Positions 1-9,194 of a DNA stretch of 29,685 bases are shown in pieces. Location: positions 1 through 29,685 of the forward strand of contig CAJJDN010000300.1 of NCBI GenBank assembly GCA_905182985.1, read 5' to 3'. The translations under genes and the position numbers were made by a program. The stretch's first letter is position 1, and every line of letters begins with the position of its first letter. The notes below the pieces were generated by a model that was given only the letters and a program-made list of their open reading frames with translations, did not search any database and was not told where the DNA came from. The DNA is from Paramecium sonneborni. Lineage: Eukaryota > Ciliophora > Oligohymenophorea > Peniculida > Parameciidae.

Positions 1-736
1 AAAAAAACTATAGGTTGATATCAAATAATTACACATAGAAGAATGGAAGAAACATTGTATAAAATGACATTAAAATATCTGAAGAATTCCATATTTTCAA
101 AGTGAATAATAAGTATAAACCAACAATGGTAACATAAGTTCTTGAATATTAATATTTTTACCCTGCACCAATATTGAGTAATTTAGTATAGTGTAAGAAT
201 TTGTCAACATTGCCTCCTGAACTCTCATGTTAATTTTCACCCATAATTAATGGTTAATTTAAATCATTTGTATAAGCATATTATTGAGGTTATTCTGGAT
301 AGGGTTATTCAATTTATTTTTCTGGTTAAAATCTAGGATATGGGTTTTCATCAGGTTATGAACTAGGATTTGTATTATAATTATCTTCCATTAATTTAAT
401 TATTAATGCATCCAAAGAAACAACATCATAAAACTTAGTCTTCTGACATCTCTGCTTAAGCAATAATAAATTTTCTATCAAACAGAGATACACAAAATGG
501 TAGACAATCTCCAACTAAATAACTTGATTAACTAAAAATGAAGACATAGACACATCAAAGTCCATAACCAGTTAAAGTAACTTAGTAGTAATAGACTTTG
601 CTTTAAAACATGATGAGATAAAGCTAAAGAAAATTGCAATAACCTGAAACAACGAAATCAAGAATTGGCTTAATGTCTCCAAAGGTTTTGAGTCAAATCC
701 ATATGAAAACATAGCCTCATTCTCACTAGAACTCAT
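1..736 (-). CDS. Unrecognised membrane protein, C-terminus beyond window
   Basis: With TAA/TAG read as Gln, one open frame runs from the ATG at 736 to the left edge (about 245 residues) without a TGA. The protein begins MSSSENEAMFSYGFDSKP. A hydrophobic helix follows at about residues 22-45 (LISLFQVIAIFFSFISS), then a second hydrophobic stretch near 65-95. Next is a polar Pro/Gln/Tyr-rich linker at about 125-165 (for example EQPYPEQPQQYAY). A final hydrophobic region near the edge (YVTIVGLYLLFTL, then FYTMFLPFFYV) makes an integral membrane protein likely. The start is the first ATG of the frame and lies back to back with the kinase start. The family is not recognised. The N-terminal half faintly resembles the peroxin Pex13 layout (Tyr/Gly N-terminus, then amphipathic helices), but I see no decisive motif and do not assign it. 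A 21-nt GT...AG stretch of 3n length near residue 190 could be a hidden intron. Confidence 0.7.
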
Positions 737-768
737 AAGTTAATTTAAAAGAGTCGATGTAATAATTA
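737..768. promoter_or_regulatory. 32-bp divergent intergenic spacer
   Basis: Only 32 bp separate the start codon of the minus-strand membrane-protein gene from the ATG of the plus-strand kinase. Any core promoter and both 5' UTRs must lie here or inside the coding regions. The spacer is almost entirely A/T with one GC-containing patch (agagtcgatg). No specific factor site is recognised. Such short divergent spacers are usual in compact Paramecium macronuclear DNA. Confidence 0.45.
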
Positions 769-2316
769 ATGTCAATTCCACTTTCAGCTACAAGTAAAGT
801 TGTTAGCAAAGAAAAAAAACTTTTAGAAGAATTGTTAACTAAGACTAAGAACTCTAAATAGCAATAATTCTTTCCTAAGAGTCCATCTATGGAATAAAAA
901 TTTTAAACTCATTCTGGCTCATAACCCCTTATATTTTTAGAGAAGTTTAAACCAACTACTGCAAGGTATAAATTTATTTTATTATTAACAGAAAATAGGA
1001 AATGATGACAATTGTGCTTTAATATAAAAACTTCCGTTAAAAATATGCAATAGACATATCAATCAATAAAATATAATGGTTAATTGATTTTGTTAAGCAA
1101 GAGTTAGGAATACCAATTTAAGGAATAAGAACTACAGGTATTTCAATACCTGTAGATTTTATTCTATCCAAATCAGATAAACCTTTAAGTCTCTTAGCTG
1201 GATTTCCAATTCAACCTTTATAAATAGAACCAATAATTCTAAACCCTAATGAACCTAAATCAGCAAGAGTCACACTTAAAGATTTTGAGTTTATAAGATG
1301 TATAGGAATGGGAGGATTTTCTAAAGTTTATATGGTTAGAGAGGTTCATACTGGGTAGTTTTATGCTATGAAATTAATTGAAAAAAAGCCTATCCTTTAA
1401 TAAAATAAATAACAAATTATACAATAAGAAAGAGATATTATGTCACATTTGGATCATCCTTTTATTGTTGGTTTATAGTATGCTTTTGAATCAAGAAAAT
1501 ATTTAGTTTTTGTTTTAGAATATTGTTTTGGAGGAGAACTATTTTATCTATTAAGAAAGGTAAAACAAATCAACCTATTAATAGGTAAAAAGAATGAATG
1601 AATAAGAAGCTTTTTTTTATTTTGCTGAAATTTGTCTTGGAATGAAAAACCTTCATGATAATAATATTATTTATAGAGATATCAAACCAGAGAATATTTT
1701 GATTGATTTTGATGGACATGTTCGTATAGCTGATTTTGGATTATCAAAACCAGGAATGGTTGATCAAGAAATTGCTTACTCTTTTTGTGGTAGTCCAGAA
1801 TACATGGCACCTGAAATGCTTTTAAAGTCAGGACATACTATATAGTTAGATTTATATTGTCTAGGAGCACTTCTATATGAACTAGTTACAGGATTACCTC
1901 CATTCTATTCAAGAAATACAGATGAAATATATTAAAGAATCTTAAATGCAAAACTTACCTTTCCATAAAATTTATCTGCATCTATTAAAGATCTCTTAAG
2001 TGGATTATTAGCAAAAAATCCTAAAAAAAGAATCGAAAGCATCGAAACTATATTGAGACATCCTTGGATGCTTTAATGGGGAGATAAAAACCTTTACAAA
2101 GATTTATTGTCAAAAAAAATTGAGCCTCCTTTCAAGCCTGATTGTTTTGCCTTTAATTTCGATGAAGAAGAATTTGGTAAGGGTGAAGCAGAATTTTTGT
2201 AATACATAAAACCACTTTAATAAAATGTTATGGAAAATTACCCTAAAGATATCATCTTAAAAAATTTTTATTATAATTGTATGTAAGAAAGCACAGGTGG
2301 AACTATGCAAAGATGA
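769..2316 (+). CDS. AGC-type serine/threonine protein kinase (2 introns)
   Basis: Exons are 769-965, 992-1559 and 1585-2316, giving about 498 residues and ending at TGA. The kinase domain covers roughly residues 163-415. It shows the Gly-loop GMGGFSKVYMV, the catalytic Lys in YAMKLIEK, the catalytic loop YRDIKPENIL, the metal-binding ADFGLSK, the activation loop SFCGSPEYMAPE and the C-lobe motif HPWML. YRDIKPEN, the FCG(S)PEY loop and a C-terminal tail with PPFKPDCFAFNFDEEEF are hallmarks of the AGC group (PKA/PKC/S6K/SGK-like), so it should phosphorylate Ser/Thr on cytosolic targets. The loop has Ser where many AGC kinases have Thr (FCGTPEY). All catalytic residues are present. Residues 1-160 are not a standard AGC partner domain. 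After a Ser/Gln-rich start there is a region, about 75-145 (IVLQYKNFRQKY to LSLLAGFPIQPL), that could be a small ubiquitin/PB1-like fold; that is inference. The substrate and exact subfamily are unknown. Confidence 0.93.
966..991 (+). other. Kinase intron 1 (26 nt)
   Basis: The sequence runs GTATAA...TTAACAG. Without removal the frame meets TGA within a few codons; removal restores an open frame (phase 2) into the N-terminal module. The acceptor is CAG rather than the usual TAG. A TAG acceptor 7 nt downstream would give an immediate TGA, so CAG is the better choice. Confidence 0.7.
1560..1584 (+). other. Kinase intron 2 (25 nt)
   Basis: This is a canonical GTAAAA...TAATAG intron between codons (phase 0). 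It joins the segment GGELFYLLRK to VKRMNEQEAFFYFAEI, exactly the conserved alpha-D/alpha-E continuity of AGC kinases. Confidence 0.9.
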
Positions 2317-2504
2317 TTTAATTTATAATCGCCTTGATATATAAAATTTTTATGTAAATTTAATCTAAATTAGTCTTTATGAATACCAATTATTTAATGA
2401 TATTTAAGATAAGATAGAAACCTTATTTTAAATTGATTCATCCGAATTATATATGTTTTCAAAATGTAAATGCGATTATTTGTTTTATTATAATTTCTAA
2501 ATTA

Positions 2505-3949
2505 ATGCTTTCTTAATGGATTGAGAGTATATGTTTAGTAAAATTTGATATTGAAATTGGTCAAATAGTTGAATGGACTTAACCATTAAAATCAATAACA
2601 GAATAAGAAGAAAAGAATATTAGCATGTTAGCATTTCCAGATTCAAATGCATTTTCTTAAAACGAAGGTAAAATTGATTTATTTTAATTTAGGTCATCTT
2701 AAATATGTTTTTCGAGTTAGAAGGTCAGGAGGAAAGAATTAATTTTCATTGGGATTTGCATTATTTATGTAAAGGAAAGATGAAGATAATCCAAGAGGAT
2801 ACACATAGAAATCGATAGTAATTTTAACAATATTGCCTCTTGTTACTTTCTATTATAATTTATTGGAAATAATATATTAAAATATTAAGCAAGGATGTTT
2901 GAAAGCATAATTATAAGTAAATCTAATTTTTATTTCGAAGCATGCTTATGAATAAATAAATAGTTGGGAAAAACCATAACCCAATTAAGTATTTAATCTC
3001 TAAATATTTAATAATAAAATAGCAGTAGAAGTTCCACATTATTTGAAGATGTAAAAAGTTGATTCTTAAATGAATGTTGAATTATAACAAGTATTAGATG
3101 AGTTAACTCTTACAAACATGATACAACTTGATGACTTAAGAGACATTGGATAATTCTAAGAAGCCAATATTTTTGCAGCATTACCGTAATTTAATAATCA
3201 AAAACTAAAAGTCATTCTATGTTAGTTCATTTACCGAAGTTATGGGAACTTATTCTCACTAATCAATAATTTATGGTTATTGCTGATTCCCCTTATCAAT
3301 GCAGTGAAATTATTCTTGGAATGATTAGCTTAATTTCACCAATGAAATTTAGTGGCGATTATAGACCATATTTTACTATTTATGATAAAGAATTTCAATA
3401 AATTAATTAAGAACTTGAAAACTCAATTGTTCGAAATATCATTATAGGTGTTACAAATCCTTTTTTCTTAAAAGTATAAAATATCAATAAAAATTATAGG
3501 CATTGAAGAAATTCCCAATTATTATAAGATGCGATTCATAAGCCTAATAAAATAGATTATAAACTTAAGGAAATAAAGAGTTTTGTTTGCTTGATGATAG
3601 ACAAACACTTAAAATGATGATACCTATTAAAAATGAAGAAACTAAAACTATTAATAATTCATTAATAAAGAAAGTTTATCGAAATATGTCTTTAGAATTT
3701 ATTGGACTTTTTGAAATGTATTTTGCAAATTAATAAAATGTACAAATTATATTTTATATTTAGTAAGTAAAAAAGTTTGATGAAAAAGAATTTTTAGAGT
3801 TTACAAAAAATTGTAAAGTCTCATTTCAAGATTTATTTGAAAATAAACAAAAATTTGTGAAGCTATATCAGACATTTATTAGAAGCTCTAATTTCGTAAC
3901 ATATTTGAATGAACGCAAAAATGTGTATATAGCGAAGAGCATTATTTGA
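2505..3949 (+). CDS. DENND6-type DENN-domain protein (putative Rab exchange factor)
   Basis: Exons are 2505-2667, 2693-3185, 3212-3473 and 3500-3949 (about 455 residues, TGA stop). The uDENN part WIESICLVKFDIEIGQ...ISMLAFPDSNAF, then YVFRVRRSGG and GYTQKSIVILTILPLVTFY, follows the DENND6/AFI1 family closely. So does the central part: LPKLWELILTNQ, then LISPMKFSGDYRPYFTIYD and IIGVTNPFFLK. The C-terminal part SLEFIGLFEMYF...KLYQTFIRSSNF matches the family's final helices. Family members act in membrane traffic as guanine-nucleotide exchange factors for Rab GTPases (human DENND6A with Rab14); that role is inferred for this protein. It is shorter than human DENND6A (about 600 residues). An in-frame upstream ATG at 2379 would add 42 residues of low-complexity, noise-like sequence; I prefer 2505 because conservation starts just after it. 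The neighbouring kinase ends 188 bp upstream and APC1 starts 33 bp downstream. Confidence 0.88.
2668..2692 (+). other. DENND6 intron 1 (25 nt)
   Basis: GTAAAATTGA...AATTTAG, phase 1. Removal joins DSNAFSQNEG to HLKYVFRVRRSGG as expected for the DENND6 family. Confidence 0.85.
3186..3211 (+). other. DENND6 intron 2 (26 nt, AAAAG acceptor)
   Basis: The donor is GTAATTT and the 3' end is CTAAAAG. Removal shifts the frame from one that soon meets TGA to the conserved LPHSMLVHLPKLWELIL. The need for removal is strong; the acceptor is unusual for Paramecium. Confidence 0.75.
3474..3499 (+). other. DENND6 intron 3 (26 nt)
   Basis: GTATAAAATA...AATTATAG, phase 0. Removal joins VTNPFFLK to ALKKFPIIIRCDS, the same order as FFAKTLQHWPHIIR in the animal family. 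Confidence 0.88.
3740..3763 (+). other. Possible 24-nt 3n intron in DENND6
   Basis: GTACAAATTATA...TATTTAG has the composition and ends of a Paramecium intron, but its length is a multiple of three and it carries no TGA, so the frame is open either way. If spliced, the protein loses eight residues (VQIIFYIQ). Read either way the flanking sequence still fits the family. Confidence 0.45.
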
Positions 3950-3982
3950 TAGTAATTACTAATATTTAAATTTGAAATTATT

Positions 3983-6900
3983 ATGAGTTAATAAAGTTGT
4001 TTCTTCAACGAAATCACTTCGATTGAAAAGATTTAAGAGGAATCCATCTATTAGCAAAGGTATATATAAATAATTACTAAAGCCAATCTAATACACAATA
4101 TTATGTAAATCAATCAGATAAGTCAATTAATTTTTTGTCAAAAGGAGGAAATTAATTCTTTTTACCTTTAGATGTAGAAATAAACTAAGTTTTCCCATTG
4201 TCTGAAGGACTCTTACTAGGTTGGGGTAGAGATGAATTTAATTACTCTGTTGTATTAAATCATCCATTAGCATCAATTACTACATTAGGAACATACAATA
4301 GCACCTTAGGAACAATTGAGCCTTGGATACATATGTAGGAAGAAATTATTTATGCTCATAAAATTCTGCCAATATTGATAACCTATAATTCATAATTAAT
4401 GAGACATTGTGTTTATATTTTAAAAGTTGATGATCAATAAGAAGTACAAAATTACAATTTAATGGAAAAAACTGATTGTTAAGTAAATTTTTACAATTAT
4501 TTATCAATTAGATTATTAGTGAATTATATTATGAGGAAAATATAAAAGAAGAAAAGGCTAAATAATGTGAAATAATAAGAAGCAATGTTGATGGAGAATT
4601 ATTGATTTGCCTATTATCTGATCATACAATAAGAATTTTAGAAATGAATTTTTTAGAAGAAAATAAAACTAAAAATATATTTAATAGTTTAAAACTCGTT
4701 TAAACTATTCAAAAAGTTAATTAAATTTAAGTATTTAATATGATTGATACAATATATGCTGAAACTATTTCTATCAAAAAAGAAAAATTGAAATATTAAA
4801 ACAACTAATTTGAATATGTAGCATATCAAATAATTAACCATAATAATATACCTTAAAATTTATTAATTTTACATACAAACTCAACTTTTACTTTGTTAAA
4901 TGGTAGTAAAATTCTATTAAATTATCAAATTAATGAATAAATTAATGATATTTCTTAATTTAATTGTGCTCCTATTATAACAGAACCTTTATTACAAACA
5001 ATCTTGAATTCCTTAAAGATTGCTTTGGATACACAGTAATATATTTGCTTGTTTAAAGATATTATTATCAACTGCTTGTAAAACTAGAATCTCAAGCTAG
5101 AAATGTCAAACAATAACATAGATAATGAATTTATGAGATTTACTTACCTAATGCTATGTTACTTAAAATTAAGTAGTAATAAAAAAGATTGTGAGGATTA
5201 AATTTAAAAAAAGATTAAAAGTAATTCTTCATCAGTATAATAATCTCCAATCAAAGAAATTTCTAAATCCTTTTAGCAATTATTAAAATCAAATTATCAC
5301 AAAGAAAATTCCAGTTATCATAGCAATTAATAATATTGTTATTAACAGCCTAATTAGTAAGAAAATTTAAATTTTATATACCATATGACTATGGAAATGT
5401 TTAATGAAATTTAAGACAAGATTTTATATGTTCTACATTTATTGTATTAAGAATTATTGTTATCAGATGAAAAGTAAGCTAATAAATTATTGATTTTATT
5501 GTATTATTATTCACTTAACATGGATAATGAAGTTGCTGTTAATTATAGCGATTATTATCTCAGAATAAATCCAGAATTATAATAAATGTATTAAAACGAT
5601 AATTTTATTTCACTTTTGCCAACAATTAGGTCGTTAACCTTATTAGCTTCATAATAGTAATAAAATAAACAAAAGATTTTACCTCCAAATCCGATAGATT
5701 TAAATAAATGGTTGAGTAGTTTATTAATGAATAATCCAATATCATTTCCAATTTTATTTAAGAAAACAAAATAACTATGCATTATATTGCAATCTATTCT
5801 CAAGAAACAATTAATTCATATTTCTTCAATATTATAAAGTGAAGTTTAAGATTTTTAGGTTTTATATTAAGTACAAAAAACACAATTATTTTTTTAAAAA
5901 GTGATAAATCACAAATTACAAAATAAATACATTGAGTAAAAGAAAAATAAACTAGAAATGCTAACAAAATTAAGAGGACCATCTTTAATGCTTTATCTAT
6001 GCAGTGAGAAGCGTTGGAACAGAGATACAATAAACAAACTGCCTTTATAATTTAAAATTGTAATTTTAGAAATCATAACATTATTAAGAGATAATTTTTC
6101 TAATGATTTAATGGGATAAATAAGAAAAGATGCATATTTATTAATAGATAGAATGGATATCTATTTGAATTGCAAATTGTATATTGAAAATAATGTAGAA
6201 TGTGAATTTAAGAAATATGTGAATTCAATATTAAGTGGTTAAATAAAAAGTTTATAAAATGAGGATGATAATGATATTTAATATGATTAACATTTGATGT
6301 AACAGGTTAAGAGATAATTTGATTTTAGTAGAGATATTAGAATAAAAACAAAAATGACAGAGCATATTCCTGAAGAGAGATTGGATTAAGATGCTCCTTC
6401 TGTATTATTGAAGTTATTAAATAGAAAACTAGCAATGTTTGTTGGATTGGGATCACTGACATATGGAACAAGTGATCACTTCATAACAGATTAAATAAAA
6501 TTTCCATGTTTAAATTTATCTGGAATTTTACAATAGAATAGTTTGAAATTAACAATAGATTCAACAAGAGAAGATTATACATAGATGACATAATGGCCAG
6601 AATTTCACCTAGGAGTAACGTTGTCATTATAATTGTCAAAGAAGCTTAAAGGATTAAGTCAAGAATCCCTTAGAACTTGGATATTTTATTAGAAACCATA
6701 AAATCCTTCTAATATTCATGGTGGATTTATGTTAGGGTTAGGATTATTAGGATATCTAAATTCATTTAATTAAATTGATTTATATTAACTTCTTACATAA
6801 AACCATGAAGCAACTAGTGTAGGAGTATTATTAGGAATAGGTGCTTCAAGAATTGGAACTTGTGATGAACCTACATAAAAATCATTAACAGTTCATATTC

Positions 6901-8819
6901 CAAGTTTAATACCAAGTGTTTATGATTTAGAATTACCTAGTAATGTTTCTACTAGTGCGTTATGTTCACTCGGATTCTTATTTATGGCTAGTGGAAATAG
7001 AAATTTTACTGAAGTTGCTTTAGGTTTGATTGGCAGGAAACCTCATAATGATAAGGTAATAGATAGAGAAGGATATTCTCTTGCAGCTGGAATAGCGTTA
7101 GGATTAATTAATTTAGGAAAAGGAAGTGTATGGAGAAGAGAACTTTAAATTGTGGATCGATTAATTAGATTTGTATAAGGAGGTAAAGTACTTCCTCCTC
7201 CTTAATCTTCTTTATCAACTAATTTTATGTAAAATGAAAGTGTAAGTAGCTCAATAAAAGAAGGAAGCATGGTTAATGTTCATGTTACTTGTCCAGCTGC
7301 TCTAATGGCTTTAAGTTTAATGTTTATGTAAATGAATCAATAAAATATTGTGGATTAATTAAATATTCCTAATTCTTTTAGCAGTCTAGAGAGTTGCAAT
7401 CCTAACCATATTATTCTCAAATCTTTAACTAGAAATATTATTATGTGGGATAATATTCCTATTAATCAAACTCAATTACACTCTTAAATTCCAGAATTGA
7501 TTTCATTTTTATTTGAACAACCTTTAAAAAAGATTCATTAAAAGTTCTATTTAGTTTATAATGTAGAAGTTATTGATTTTATGTCTGTAAGTATGATATA
7601 CACAGGTATGATTTCTGGAGCTTTATTAGCCATCGGTATTAAATATGCTGGTACTCATGATTAATAAGTCAAACAACTTATGATTAAATAAATTGAATTC
7701 TTAATTAAACTTAGAATTTCTTAAAATGAATTTGCTAATGATCCAGACAATAAATGCGCTGTTGATTAATACACATATTATACTAATATAGTCAATGCTT
7801 TATAAGGATTATCTCTTCTTATGGCAGGAAGTTTTGATTAAGAAGTATTGTCAATAGCTAAATCTTTAATACAAAAAATGGAAAATTCATAAATCTGGCA
7901 TTTTGGTTTTCATTAAGGTATTAAAATGGCCATCGGCTTTGTATTTATGGGAAAAGGTGGATACTCTTTCAAAAAATCTAAAAAAGCTATAAGTATGCTT
8001 TTATTATCTCTTTATCCTTATTATCCAGCTAATCCTGGGGATAACAAATAGTATTTATAAGCTTTAAGATGGAGTTATGTGTTATCAATTAGACCTAAAA
8101 TTTTTAAGATTATTGATGTCAAAACACACAAAACTGTCAATCTATAAATTAAAAAGGAAATTTTTACTGACCCTAATTATTGCCAATCAAACTTTTCATT
8201 TACAAATAAAGCAGTATAAACTATATATGTTTAATCAAAAGTTTTAAGTTAAAATAATCAAGATTTATTAAACCCAAATAACACTTTGAATCATATTGAT
8301 ACTCTTTTATTAATAGGGGACATGTAAACAATTGATTTAAAACTTGATGGACTTTATGAATATAAATTCATTAAAAATTCAAAAGAAAAGTCACATTTTC
8401 TAAAATTATTATAACACGATCAAAGTAATTTTATTCAAATTCTAGCCTCTTTATTCAATTCTAACAAATATACACATATTCCAATTCTTGCATTGTTTTA
8501 TAAATTATACCAAAATAAATTAGTACTATCTTAAGAAGTTATTTCAAAATTGATCCCTACAATTAGTGTTACAAATTCAGAATTAAATAAATATATTAAT
8601 TAAGATTTTAAAAATAAATCTTTAAATTAGATCTCTAATAGAGTTTATAGCTTTTTATCAATTTATAACTTACCTTTCCTACATGATATAAAATAAATAG
8701 TTAAAGTTGCTAAATAAATTCCTTTGCAAATGCTAGAATTTTATCTATATAAATCATTTGAAGATGTTCAATAATAAAAATTAAAGCAACTAGCTCATTC
8801 AATATTATTGAATTAATGA
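3983..8819 (+). CDS. APC1: Anaphase-promoting complex subunit 1 (APC1)
   Basis: Exons are 3983-4059, 4083-4482 and 4512-8819, about 1594 residues, ending at TGA. The N-terminal third resembles the APC1 beta-propeller part (EGLLLGWGRDEFNYS...LNHPLASIT; later ELLICLLSDHTIRIL). From about residue 780 the signature middle segment appears (EHIPEERLDQDAPSVLLKLL and KLAMFVGLGSLTYGT). Residues about 895-1315 carry the proteasome/cyclosome repeats, with HGGFMLGLGLLGYL, ATSVGVLLGIGASRIGTCD, DREGYSLAAGIALGLINLG and WHFGFHQGIKMAIGFVFMG. The later LQALRWSYVLSIRPKIF matches the conserved C-terminal region. APC1 is the largest scaffold of the APC/C ubiquitin ligase that drives mitotic exit; it acts in the nucleus and cytoplasm with the other APC subunits. 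A Gln/Ser-rich insert lies at about residues 415-460. After the TGA the same frame stays open for 58 more codons, probably by chance. The identification is secure; the exact start is less so. Confidence 0.95.
4060..4082 (+). other. APC1 intron 1 (23 nt)
   Basis: GTATATATAA...ACTAAAG, phase 2, ending in AAG instead of TAG. It links the N-terminal Gln-rich codons to SQSNTQYYVNQ. No conserved sequence flanks it on the 5' side, so support is moderate. Confidence 0.55.
4483..4511 (+). other. APC1 intron 2 (29 nt)
   Basis: GTAAATTTTT...TCAATTAG. If retained, the frame reaches TGA about 40 codons later. Removal gives a continuous frame through EENIKEEKAKQCEIIRS and on to the conserved APC1 body. 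Confidence 0.85.
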
Positions 8820-9194
8820 TAGTTAAAAAAATTATAATGTTTTAACAATATATTTATTTAAGTTAATAAAAATTTTCATTTGAATAATTTTTCATTCAAA
8901 CATCATATAATAAATGAAGAATTTATTTAAACTTCTAATTCAAAAATTGATGTATTGTTTCATCTGATTACTTTATTATTAAGCATTCTTTCTTGAATTC
9001 TATTGAAGCCTTAACTTTTGCTCTTTCTTTATATATTATTTTAGAATTGTAAAGATAGATCTTAAATTCTTTTTATTCAGATTCAAATGCTTTTAAATTG
9101 TCATTATTAAAAGCAATTAAAACCTATTTTTTAAAAATTTCTAGTAATATAAATTGTTTAGTTGTCAGTACATAAGCAAACTTATATTTAGTAA
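8820..9194. other. Convergent intergenic spacer between APC1 and VPS13
   Basis: This is 375 bp of strongly AT-rich DNA between two tail-to-tail genes. No RNA gene, repeat or conserved coding segment is seen. The APC1 frame remains open to a second TGA at about 8993, but the translation has no recognisable conservation. 3' UTRs and polyadenylation signals of both genes must lie here. Confidence 0.5.

Noticed and set aside
1..736. Peroxin Pex13 assignment for the left-edge gene
   Set aside because: Only general layout is similar; no SH3 domain or diagnostic motif is visible within the window.
5591..6030. Two minus-strand open frames of 70 and 76 codons
   Set aside because: They overlap the continuous APC1 frame on the plus strand and have no domain or conserved sequence.
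769..8819. Operon of kinase, DENND6 and APC1
   Set aside because: Close same-strand spacing is normal in compact ciliate genomes; functions are unrelated and there is no sign of polycistronic processing.
8817..8995. Stop-codon readthrough extension of APC1 (58 codons open after TGA)
   Set aside because: With TGA as the only stop and a very AT-rich sequence, a gap of this length has roughly a one in three chance; the extension shows no conserved sequence.
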